Positions 33,728 through 45,600 of a stretch of 64,000 bases of DNA are shown piece by piece. Source of the stretch: Takifugu bimaculatus. Lineage: Eukaryota; Chordata; Actinopteri; Tetraodontiformes; Tetraodontidae. Numbering within the stretch: the stretch's first letter is position 1; each line of letters starts with the position of its first letter. A program made the position numbers and the translations under genes. The notes under the pieces are model-generated. The model was not told the DNA's origin. It saw only the letters and a list, made by a program, of their open reading frames with translations, and did no database searches. The stretch is from assembly GCA_004026145.2 (NCBI GenBank), contig CP034991.1, positions 4,457,294-4,521,293 on the forward strand, read 5' to 3'.

Positions 33728-36700
33728 ATGGGTTCTCTGTTCCGAGGAGAAGAAATGTGTCTGGCCCAACTGTTCCTGCAGTCCGGCTCAGCCTACGACT
33801 GCATCAGTGAACTGGGAGAACTGGGACTGGTGGAATTTAGAGATGTAAGTCGCGATATAGATGAATTTCTAACCTCATGACTCTTCGCTTTCTAGATATG
33901 TCCACAGATGTCTAATTTTAAAAGTTAGTCGCTGTCCTTGGCTCTGTCCTGAAATTGAAATTTGAATTACAGTGTTGACGTGAAGGACCTCGATTTCTAA
34001 CCCTTAACTTGTACGTCTGTCCTAAAATGTTGGCAAAATAATAAACTAGAGCTAACACCTCTCAGTAACTGGTGTCAGCTGTTGGAATGCAGAGTTGATG
34101 GGACAATAAAGTATCCTGCAAACTGAATGAAAGTGAGGAAATGTTGATTTCCAAAGTGTATAAAATGTCTGCTTGGCCTTGTTTGCAGCTCAATCCTACT
34201 GTTAATACGTTCCAGCGAAAATATGTCAGTGAGATCAAAAAATGTGAGGAAATGGAGAGGATCCTTGGTAAGCAAACATGGATTTTCTTTTATCAACAAG
34301 GCTAAATATCTGCTGAAGATGTGTTTGATCAAGTTTCTGGTCTCCACTAATTTGTGATGAAACTGGCCTTTAAAGTGTTAAAAAATGTGAGACTAACCTG
34401 ATCAAAATGATAACACATTAAATGTTTGAAAGATGAGAACAAGTGTTCATCTCTGTATCTTTTCAGTGTTCAAACCTTTACATTTTATTCTTTCACCTTT
34501 TACAATGTATTAGTGCATCACAGAACTTGTTGTTTCTAATTTTTTATACAGGATATCTTATGAAAGAAGTTAAAAAAGCTGATATTTCTCTACCAGAGGG
34601 TGATGTTAACCCAATAGCTCCTCTACCTAAGCACATCCTGTCTATAATGGTGAGTTACTCACAAACAATGTCCAGATATGTTTTTAATAGCTAACATTAG
34701 ACTGTAGTAACAGAAAACTGGGATGCCCCAGAGGATTTATGAAGATTGGGACTTTATTTAATAATGATCTCCAACCTGTTTTATGTAGTCATTGACAGTA
34801 GTCATTTTATATTGACATAGCTTGTCTGTGTGCACAGGAACAGCTACAGAGACTAGAAGTAGAGTTGGGGGAAGTGACCAGAAATAAAGAGAAGCTGCAG
34901 AGAAACCTGCTTGAGTTGACGGAGTACATGCACATGCTGCGAATAACGCGCAGTTTTGTTCAAGATCTGCCGAGGTCGGTGTTCACTGTTGATCGGCCAT
35001 ATTCACAGTACAAAATAAAGTAGATTTTCATTCCTTTGGTGTTTCATCTGTTTTCCTCTCGTGGTTCTTGTAGCGAGAACATCCACAGTTACACTATGAA
35101 GAGTTTCCCTTTCTTGACAAAGACACGATGATGGACTACAGCAGCATGCAGAGGCTGGGAGCCAAACTGGGGTGAGAGGAAGTGTGCTTCTCAGATGTTC
35201 TTGTAATGTCTTACAAGAACATTGTAATGTCTTTTTTCCTCATCAGAGTGAACTCACGATACAACATGTGGATTCTGCAATGTTCAGAATAAACCCTCAA
35301 CACTCTCTGACATCTTTGTCACAAGATATTAATCGTTACATTCACATTCATGCAGTCCTGTCAAATAGGTTGAGATCTTTAATGTTAAATGTAATGAGAA
35401 AAATTAATGTGCAATTGTACTGACTGCAATATACAGACAGGAGATACACACTGTGGACAGGAAGTCATACATGTTTTCTTCTTCCTGCAGTTTTGTTTCT
35501 GGGATTATTCAGAGGGTGAAGATCGAGGCCTTTGAACGAATGTTGTGGAGAGTTTGTAAAGGCTACACCATACTCACCCATGCAGAGGTCGAGGAGTATC
35601 TGGAAAATCCTGACACGGTACCAAAAACATGATACTTGGAGCTTTGCTTATTTACAATGAGAGCAATTTTAACCCAGCAATAGCCACAACTCAGCTTTGA
35701 TTTTGTGTCTGCAGGGGGAGCCCACAAAAAGTGTTGTGTTCTTAATCTCCTACTGGGGAGACCAAATTGGACAGAAAGTGAAGAAAATCTGTGACTGGTA
35801 ATTATTCCACCATTAATGGTTGTGTAGTTGGGGAGGGCATCACACTTGTTTGTTTTCATCATTGCGTCTTGTATTTCACGTATTTCCTCCCGTAGCTACC
35901 ACTGTCACTTGTATCCGTATCCCAGTAGCAATGAGGAGAGGAATGATGTTTTGGAAGGACTAAAAACTCGCATTCAGGACCTTCACACTGTAGGTCTTTT
36001 CATTTTTTTTTTCAATCATACTGATTTTAAAAAAAAATCATTGATAGGAAATATCCCTGTCTAAATGTTTATGAATTAAGCATGAAGTATTTGGTATGTT
36101 GACCCTGATGTGAGCATGAGGAGTTTTACTCCCCTGAAGGACAGAATTAGCACGAAGACTGAGCTAAACAGTTTTGTTCTAATGCCACAGACACACAAAC
36201 GTTCCTCTCATCTTTTCCCCTTTCCTGCTCTGGCTCTCATTTCTAGCATGTATTATTTTTGAACGTATAAACTCAAACACACACACACACACACACTCTG
36301 ACAGCTAGCCCTTGTTTAATCTAAAGCTGTTACTCTGTCAATGTTTGACATACAATTTATTTTTCCAGGTACTTCATAGGACGGAGGACTATTTACGGCA
36401 GGTCCTCATCAAAGCATCCGAATCCATTTACACCTGGATCATCCAAGTCAAAAAGATGAAGGCCATCTACTATATTCTAAACCTCTGCAGTTTCGATGTC
36501 ACTAACAAGTGTCTCATTGCCGAAGTCTGGTGTCCTGTTAATGACATTCCCAAACTGCGGCGGGCGCTGGAGGAAGGCTCTGTGAGTACAGCTGCAACAC
36601 CTCACATTGCTTCACGTCCAGCATAAATCAATAGAATTAGAATCGTCACATTAAAGTAGCTTAAACATGCAACTGCCGAAAAATAACGGGACTCATCTCC

Positions 36701-39700
36701 TCATTTCTGCAGTTATTAATTTTTAAATTGGAAAGAACCGTAACAGAGTTGTTTTGTTTCCTCCCCATGTTTTAATTTACCGTTTAGTAACTGTAGCTGC
36801 TTGATGAAACAAACTGTTGTCATGATAAATATGAGTAGTCTTTCACAGCAACCCACTTACAGTTGGACATTGGTATTTCAGAGAAAGAGCGGAGCAACAG
36901 TTCCTTCCTTTGTCAATCGGATCCCGACCAACAACACTCCGCCGACGCTAATAAGGACCAACAAATTCACGTCTGGATTCCAGAATATTGTGGATGCCTA
37001 TGGTGTGGGCAGCTACAGGGAGGTGAACCCTGGTGGGTGTGACTGGTGTTCTGTGTGTGTCGCAGATATTCAGCTATATAGATCGTAATCCTAATCATGC
37101 AATACTTGCCCCTGTGATGAATTGCTATACTAGATTAATTTATGAAAATTATTGTCATCCAACACTGAGTTGTGCTTGCGTCTTTTACATCTTATGTGTA
37201 GGGGTCGTTTTCTGTGCATCCCCTTTTTAAAGGAATCTCTCTCTGCTCGTTTTAGCTCCTTTTACAATCATCACATTCCCATTTTTGTTTGCTGTGATGT
37301 TCGGGGACCTGGGTCATGGACTCATCATGGCTCTGTTTGCTTCCTGGATGGTGTTGTACGAGAACAATCGCAAACTCAAAAACACAAGGAACGAGGTGAG
37401 CGAGTGCTTTCAACAGTACTTTTGGATCATTTCAGTGTTAAAGCTGATGGTTGGAGTGCGCTCAGGGTATGAAACTTGACTGATCTGATGTGACCGCACA
37501 GATCTGGAACATGTTCTTTGAGGGGCGTTACATCATCCTGATGATGGGCCTGTTCTCCATTTATACTGGCCTGATATACAACGACTGTTTCTCAAAGTCA
37601 CTGAACATATTTGGCTCTGGGTGGAGCGTGAATGCCATGTTTAAAGAAAACGTGTGGAAGTGAGTGTTTAAAGTATTTAAAATCTATGTTTAAATATTTG
37701 TAGCTCAAACTTACTTTTTCATTGGACATTTTTGTTTCTGCTTAACAGGATGGAGGATATTTATGGGAACAGGTACCTCACTCTGGACCCAAATGTAACA
37801 GGAGTTTTTAATGGACCCTATCCTTTTGGAATAGACCCAGTGAGTACAGATACAAAATCAAAATAAAGTAGTTGTCATCAGTGTGCCCCTCAATGGATCC
37901 TGCGCTCATGTGAATTCAATTTGGAGGCAAATCATTCTCATCTAAATGTTGTTCTGCCCTTTAGGTTCACAAATGCAATTAAGAATTGACTCACGTTAAT
38001 AATTGCTCTCAGTGTTGGACTCGAATTGTTCAGTCAGAGAATGAGATCTTCCCTTCATATTTGATCAGTATTTTATCTGCTCGGTAGTTCTGGAGTCAGA
38101 CTGTAATAATTCTCTCTTAAATATTGATTTTGCTCACAGAATGCCAGTTCTTGGATTATTGGAACTGGTTGGATCGCATTTTAGCCCTAATTTATATTTC
38201 CTCCAGCACCACTTAAATGTAGATTGAGGTCTGGTGACTGTGGAGGCCATTTCAGTACAGGGATCTTACATAAACAGGAACACACTTTGTGCCCAAACCA
38301 AATTAGCTTAAACTCCAGACAGTTATTGAATCATATTATCAGATTGTCTCAAGAACAAAATCTCTACTTTTACTGTTTATAAATGGGGAACTGAGAATAA
38401 TATATTTTTTTTTTGTTGTTGCTGAAAAGATTTGGAACTTGGCATTCAACCGTCTTACATTTCTGAACTCCTATAAGATGAAGATGTCAGTGATAGTGGG
38501 TATCATTCACATGAGCTTTGGCGTGATTCTCAGCACTTACAACTACATGTGAGTAGCCATTTTTAAATGCTGAAATGTCCTTAAGTGTCCCGGGCTGATC
38601 TGCTTGCTGTTTTCCATTTGAACCAGGCACTTTAGGAAGAGACACCACCTGTTCTTGGTATTCCTCCCAGAGTTACTGTTCCTCCTGTGTCTGTTTGGCT
38701 ACCTCGTGTTCATGATTATGTACAAGTGGCTGGTCTTTTCTGCGAAGGACTCCAGACACGCTCCGAGCGTCCTCATTCATTTCATAAACATGTTCCTTAT
38801 GCAGGGAAGAGGAATGCAGCCCCTCTACCCAGGACAGGTGATGAGTGGCTCTTTGATCCCGCATCAGTCCCTGTTTAGACAGAGCATGTTAAATTCAGCC
38901 TCTTTAAAAACTGCACCACGTTTGACAAATCGATGTTCTGCTTTCTCCAGAATGGCCTGCAGATATTTTTAGTGGTCATTGCTGTTCTGTCAGTGCCTGT
39001 CTTATTTCTGGGGAAACCTCTCTACCTTTATTGGCTTCATAATGGAAACCAGCACCTGAGAATGTACAGGGTGAGACATGGAAAGCATGTGTGCGAATAT
39101 GTGAAACATCTCAAAATATTACAGATGCGACTTACTTTTCTGGTTCTTGTCAGGGGTATGAACGTGTGCGGCATGACAGTGATGAGGAGCTTTTCCTGTT
39201 GAGGGCTCACGACATGGAGGAGGGCAGCAGCCACAGTGACCTCTCCTCCAGCGGGGATCATGAGCCGGAGAATGTGAGCAAAGCATAACAAGCTGGATAT
39301 TTAACAGACTAGAGACTGCCGTCTGGCATCCACATAATCATGCTTCTTTCACAGTTTAACTTTGCAGATGAGCTTTTGCACCAGGCCATCCATGGTATAG
39401 AGTACTGCCTGGGCTGCATCTCCAACACAGCCTCCTATCTAAGGCTCTGGGCCCTGAGCCTGGCACATGCACGTGAGTGTAAAGATTTGCACAGGAAGGG
39501 AGTGCTCTGAAGATATAATGTAAGATCAGAGTTTTCATATTCCGTTCCCTCTGCCGTAACCAGCTGACAGCGGTAAAGGACATTACAGAAAGATTATGAA
39601 AGTTTGTATGGCGTCCCCCCCTCCCCACACACAGACACAGACACAGACACAGACACAGACACAGACACACACACCCCAGGTGGTGATTTGTGGTCACACC

Positions 39701-40501
39701 ACAATGATGCTTTAAGAAGTCAACCAGCGAGGTAGCAGCCACAGCCAGAACAGCAGTATTGATGGATGAGTTTATGTTTCAGTATTTCACTTCTGCTTGT
39801 GTGTTGTTGTTTTTTGGTGCACCTAGGAGTGCAGTGTTAATGGTGATGCACACGGCAAACATCCAGATGCATTTTATGTTATCAAACTACAACAGGAATT
39901 CGGTTTCCTTGTGTATGTAAACACACTTACTGTCTCTCCTCAGATTACCACCATAACCAAAAGTTTGTTTGTCCCAAGTTAACATGGGCAAAATGTGCGT
40001 TGAGAGCGTGAAAGGCTGAACTCATTGAATTTCAAGTAGTTTGGCTGATGAATTTAAAGATCAGTTAGGGTGTAAATCAAAGGCGACACGGCCTGGGTGA
40101 TTTAATCCCTTAATAATCGCTCATGTGTCCTCTCTTGCTTTCACAGAGCTGTCAGAAGTGCTGTGGTCGATGGTGATGAGGGTTGGCCTGAGAATGGACA
40201 TCAGTCTAGGGATTTTATTCTTGGTGCCAGTGTTTGGCCTTTTTGCTGTTCTCACTGTGTCCATCCTCCTGGTAATGGAGGGCCTGTCTGCATTCCTTCA
40301 TGCCCTCCGCCTACACTGGTACGACAGCAGTCAACTTTAAAGTACTACCAATGATGCAAACATGAAACGTCATGGTTTTGTTTTTGTTTTTTCCTCAGGG
40401 TGGAGTTTCAGAATAAATTTTACACTGGGAACGGGGTCAAGTTTTACCCATTTTCCTTCTCTCTCCTGCCCTCCAGCTTGGAGTCTGATGGTGTACTGTG
40501 A
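33728..40501 (+). CDS. atp6v0a2: V-type proton ATPase subunit a2
   Basis: This is the a2 subunit of the V0 sector, which forms the proton path of V-ATPase; a2 serves mainly Golgi and endosomes. Exons: 33728-33844, 34189-34267, 34552-34649, 34838-34978, 35074-35171, 35491-35617, 35715-35797, 35896-35989, 36369-36581, 36882-37032, 37256-37395, 37502-37659, 37749-37839, 38430-38548, 38627-38837, 38951-39070, 39154-39273, 39355-39472, 40147-40318, 40399-40501 (about 850 residues; human 856). The protein starts MGSLFRGEEMCLAQLFLQ, then a cytosolic half (YEEFPFL...MDYSSMQRLGAKLG, CDCYHCHLYPYP) and a multi-pass half (FGDLGHG, GLIYNDCFSKS, LFLGKPLYLYWLHNG). Exon 18 holds SYLRLWALSLAHA, whose Arg corresponds to the essential proton-transfer Arg of yeast Vph1. 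Choosing 34978 as the exon 4 donor closes the frame; the better-looking donor at 34974 would not. Confidence 0.95.
37840..38429 (+). other. long atp6v0a2 intron, possible old dispersed element inside
   Basis: At 590 bp this intron is several times longer than its neighbours. Text around 38,080-38,260 (CTGGAGTCAGACTG ... GAGGTCTGGTGACTGTGGAGG) resembles wording seen in dispersed vertebrate elements, but no ends or open frame could be found. Confidence 0.25.
39627..39674 (+). repeat. (ACAGAC)n microsatellite in an atp6v0a2 intron
   Basis: About six to seven hexamer units are flanked by short AC runs, within the intron between exons 18 and 19. Confidence 0.9.
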
Positions 40502-42302
40502 CGGAACTATCAGACGCTATTGTTTAATACTGTGAGGTGATAAACGGCCAACATCAACAGGGTTCTGTATCTTATAAAAGTGTCTTTTGCAGATGTCATG
40601 AGTTGATATTTGATTTTTCTACTATCAGAACCCAGACAAGAGCTTTTAGTTTTAGAAAAACATGCCTGTGTCAAAGAGGATTTTGTACCACAATCGGTGT
40701 TCTTCACTGTGAACCATTTCCTGAAGCTAAAGGTGCACTGCTCAACAACTGAGAACCCTTTGTTAATAAATTCATGTCAGCAGTTAATTATATGTTTGAA
40801 GTATTGGCATAAAAACTCAGTGTTCCAAATATTTAACATTTTATGCTTTTAAGAATAACTGAAATTATTTTTGTGTTGCCCATTAAAATAACTCCCATTT
40901 TTCTTTTTTTGTTATCTTTCATCATAACAGATATTTGTACGTTCGTGCAGTTTTGCCTTTCAAGCTTTGTCTTTGGCTCCATACACTGGGTAGTGAACGT
41001 CCTTTTGTTCCATAGGTCATTGCACTGAATTGCCTAACAGATTTACAACCAAATATATTCCAAACACTATGACCTACCTTCATCTTGCTTCTGAAAATGC
41101 TGCAAAAGATCTTTAAAAATATTGAAATGTTCTTGCCAGAAATGTATGAGATGTATATTCTTCTATAAAAAGATTTTAATTTATTATATTTCAAAATGTT
41201 GTGATTTCTAAAGGATGTTAAATAGAAATGGTGATAGGGATATTTGGTTTCTTACGATGTATTGATTGTGCATTCATGGAAAACTGAAGTTATTTGTTAG
41301 TTGACTCAGGAGCCCGTTACTTTTAGACCCTGTGCTTTTAGCACTGCCACACATATAAGATCAAGGGATAGTTTAATGTCACAAGTAACCTTTGCTGAAT
41401 GAAGATTAATTAACCACTGGTATTTCTTCCTATATGTGTGCTGGTCAAAAGGTTGTTGTCATTCCTTCCAGCACAGATTTAATGTTGCCTAAATTTATGA
41501 CGGATTGTTTGTTCTTTGTTCAGCACTCCTTGCTTAATGGCTTTTGAGATATTTTTAGGCTAATAAATCATATTTGTTTGAATTATTTCCTTCTCCATTC
41601 TTTTATCATATACAGTATACATCTGGCTGCAAACAATTTTATCCAAGATACCAGTATCTTGGATGCCACGTATATTTCCTGTTGATAGCTTTAAGTCCTT
41701 AAACAATGAATGTGTATTTCATTGTAGAGGGATTACTTTGTTTTGCAAGGGCCAATATTTGAATTTTCATGTCAAATTATGATTTCATTTCCTGGTTTTT
41801 GTTTCTTAAAAATATTAAACCCATCATTTAGATTTTTATTTTTAAGAACAAACAAGGGCAGATTACTATCTTATGTCCTTATGGAAAATTGGGACTCGAC
41901 CCGCATTTCCAGTATAAGAAAACAAACCAAAAAACAAACATGCAAAATATCTGGCCAATACCTTCATCTGTAAAGAATCAAAATGCAAAGATCCTACAGT
42001 GAGTTGGGATTTAACTGACTGCCTGGTACAATAGGGACTTTCAAGTGCTTGTTTTCTTAAGCAAGTCTAACGTGTTTTACGTGTGTGTGGAATGTTCTAG
42101 CTGTTTGATAATTCTGGTCAATTGAACCAATACAGTAACTTTGGCTATTCTTGAGATTTCTTCAACGTTTTCCCCAGGATCTTATTTCTATTTGGATTTC
42201 AGTGTTTAATTTTATTGTTGCAGCTTGCCGAGAGGGTTTTGGTATCTTGGACTGTATAAATTGTAAAGACCGCTGAGACAAATTGTGATTGCGGGATTTC
42301 CA

Positions 42303-42308
42303 AATAAA
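42303..42308 (+). terminator. atp6v0a2: candidate distal poly(A) signal of atp6v0a2
   Basis: AATAAA lies at the boundary between the AT-rich 3' UTR-like sequence and the GC-richer dnah10 upstream region. Other AATAAA hexamers closer to the stop codon may also be used. Confidence 0.45.
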
Positions 42309-42543
42309 ATTGACTTGGCTTCAAAATGGATAATAAAAAAAGTAATTGTTTCGTTTACATGTTCACCATCGCAATAACAAAACTGTGCTGCCGACGTCCA
42401 CAACAAACGTCCCCCTTTTTAAAGACGCTCCGAACGGAAACGCCGCTGTGTCTGACCGGAACTCGCGCGCCCTCTCCTGACAGGTGCGTTGCAATAACCC
42501 GGTACCAAGAAACGAGGTTTCGAAGCCAGGTTCCGTATTTAGT

Positions 42544-42557
42544 GTTGTCATGGCAAC
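42544..42557. promoter_or_regulatory. dnah10: RFX X-box upstream of dnah10
   Basis: GTTGTCATGGCAAC is a near-perfect inverted repeat matching the RFX-factor X-box (GTTGCCATGGCAAC type) in 13 of 14 positions. It lies 130 bp upstream of the dnah10 start codon. RFX2/RFX3 act with FOXJ1 to drive motile-cilium genes, so the site suits an axonemal dynein gene. Confidence 0.75.
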
Positions 42558-42686
42558 AGTAACTCAGGACATACTCAGGACCTACAACACCGTTCTTGAC
42601 CTTTTTCTCCAACTTCGATGCAATTTACATCATGACAGCGGCACCTGTTTCTTAATTGTCAGTATAAAATGTGACTTTTTTTCGCC

Positions 42687-45600
42687 ATGGCCCACGACGA
42701 CTTACGAGTGGAGTGGCTCAAACGGTGCGTTTCTGCAGGCTTCAATTTAACGGACTGCAATTGTTTCGACGAGCTTCTAAGTCGAAACGATGGAGAAGCA
42801 GAAGAGAAAATTATCCGTTTTTTAAATGTCCTCACGGATGAAGACTCGTCAATCTGTCTCATGTTTTTCCTGACAATCACAGAGGAAGAAACAGAAATGG
42901 ACATTTTTGCCGGTAAGTTTAGGGGAATAAAAGTGACTTAAAATTTGGTTCAAGAGTAGTTCATGATAGTTTGCAGTTGGCCCCAAACAACACATTAAAA
43001 TGACGTCTTGGTATTCTTAAAGGGAGCATCCAGGTCCTTGTGACCTGCAAATGGTCAAACTGGTAATGCTGAATAATATTACAAGACACTGTTGTGTTAT
43101 TTTGCAATCATTTTACACTCGACACCCTTGGAAACTGCTGTCATCTAAAAGAGATTAATGGATTTTTTTTTTCTTTAGCCAATTCTGGTCAACAGTTTTG
43201 GCTCTGAACATCGTATCCACCCAGATGGATGTTATTTACAGTTTAGCCAGAAATAATAATGATAAAGTGTTGTGATTATTAAGCTATAAGAATTTTCTGA
43301 TTTTTTAAAATTAATGCCAGAGGCCCCAAATGACTAATGAGAACTTTAGTGGTAGGATGTTTGAATCAAACTTTCTGTCTTATGGCCATTGCAATGAATG
43401 CTTTCATAAACAGTAGAAAATGGAATCTTTGCAGATCCTGATAGAGAGTCCTTGACAGTAAAGGATGGAGGGCTCTCCTCCGATGTGCCAAAGGAGCCCC
43501 GTCCTTGCCACGTGAGATCAGATCTTAATTCTAGATTTAATACCCCATTTGCTTTCTAACTATGACCATATTTCACATCATGAATTACAGGGTGAGCATT
43601 TATTTCTTTGTGATTTTCAGAGGATTGAGATGGCCTATCTTGCTGAGCTGCGTTCAGCCGTGGACAAAAATCTGGAAAGATTTTTAAAATCTTGCATCTT
43701 CTACTTTTTAAGAAACACAAAGGGTGAGATGACGGGACTGTACAGTGAAAACAGGGTAAAGTGTGTTTGATAATTAAAGAAACTAACCAAGAAAATGTAA
43801 TTAGCGTCACAATTTGTATTTGAATAGAGACCATTATTGATCCAGTGGATATGAATGAGGCCAATGTCCTAATGCCAAGACTATTTGACCTTGGAATGCA
43901 CTATGGACACCCCCTTTGTGTACTGCAGGACAAACTCAAATATGTAAGTAAAATGTAGTGAAATTCATGAACAAGGAACCCTCACCATCAGATAGCCAAG
44001 AACCGGTCAACATCAGACGTCCTGGACGCAGTAAATCATTATTAACAACGGCATATTTCTACTGTTTCTCTTATCAGTTGGAAGTACCGTTGCTCAGTGC
44101 CCGCCAAGCAAAGATTAATGGTTCTGCTTACCAAACCGGGCCAGATTCGACAACAACAGAGGAGAGCAGAGTGTTCATGAAGGAGAATGATGCGAAGTCA
44201 GGTCAAGAGTTCACATATTGCGATGAGTTGCTCAACAGGATCTACAAATTTATGGGTGTGGTTGAAACCACCCTTCAAGATCTCCAGATACAAGGTGTGA
44301 TGATTATAAAAACCTTCTGAAGATGTTATTATATGTTTATTGAGACAGTCAGGCATTGTGGAAGGAAGGTTGTTATCAAGCGTTGTCTAACAGTACAAAT
44401 ATTGTTGAGCTGCTGTCATTGTGGAACATATTTTGATTGTGAAATTGCAACTTACCAATCATGAATAATATCTGCGTTGTAGACAAAGTTACGTTGAACA
44501 TCCCTGAAGTAGATCTACAGCCGGACGTAAATGAACTTTGTTGCAGTCCAGAGACGGTGGAGAAGCTGGAGCAGTGTGTGATGAGCTGGCAGACCAACAT
44601 TACTGTTGTTCTCGAGGAGCAGCAACACAAAAAGCCTCAGGTTGGTGGTTCTGCCATGTTAAGAGGTTCTGAGAGGATGTGTTGGCCAAGCATTAACATC
44701 AGCAGCTTTCTCTCTTGCTCCAGACGCCCGGACCTTTGGCTGAGATCATCTTTTGGCAGGAGCGTAGTTCCACCCTGAGGACACTAAGTGAACAACTTAA
44801 ACAGCCTCTGGTTACAAAGGTCATAGAGGTCATGACCAAAACAGATTCAGGAATTATTCAGATTCTGGAAGGAACAGTTGCTGAACTGAACAAATACCGC
44901 CTAGAGTCAGACTGATAATTTACGCTTCCTCAACACTCTGGAGAGGCACTTTATGGTATCACTTTTATTAAGTTCATTGACATGAATTCGCTTTTAAATT
45001 GGGCAATATATGCCCAGAGGTATACAGTCGTAAAAGCATTTATTTAATTATTTATTTATATTATTTTTTTCAGAATTTGGCAACTGGGGCAAATTTTGGT
45101 GTGATTTTGGAAACTATCCCTCCCCTAATGGACAGCCTGCAGATCGTATGGATGCTGTCTTGCCACTACAACACCAACGAGCGCATGGTTCCTCTAATGG
45201 AGCGAATCGCCTGGCAACTTTGTGAACGTGTGGCTCAAGCAATTGATGTCCCTAAAATATTTAAGTATGTTAGGACAAGATGGATAAGAATGAGATTCCT
45301 GTCGTGAAAACAGTTGTTTTGAGGTTCAGGCTGAATTTACAATGTGCTGTTCCTCTGGCAGAGGTAAAGAAGTGGCCATAGCTGTGCTGCGTGATGCCAA
45401 GCAGATTCTGGATCAGTGGAAAATATCATACTTTGAAATGCGTGCTGAAATAGAGGAGTCTGGGAGTTACTCACGCTGGGAATTTGATCGTAGAAGACTA
45501 TTTGAGAGGACAGATTATATGGCTTCTATCTGTCAGGACCTGTGCAATGTTTTACTGGTTTGTGTTGATAACATTGATTAATGTTACATGAAATATCCTA

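Larger units (their letters stand above)
40502..42686. other. long atp6v0a2 3' UTR and dnah10 promoter region
   Basis: The sequence is AT-rich and non-coding from the atp6v0a2 stop to about 42,310, with several AATAAA hexamers; the last, at 42303-42308, would give a 3' UTR of about 1.8 kb. After that the sequence becomes GC-richer and contains an RFX-type X-box (42544-42557) before the dnah10 start at 42687. Confidence 0.6.

Noticed and set aside
35074..35171. Definite one-base loss in atp6v0a2 exon 5
   Set aside because: An alternative donor at 34978 closes the frame and makes the whole CDS divisible by three, so a base loss is not required.
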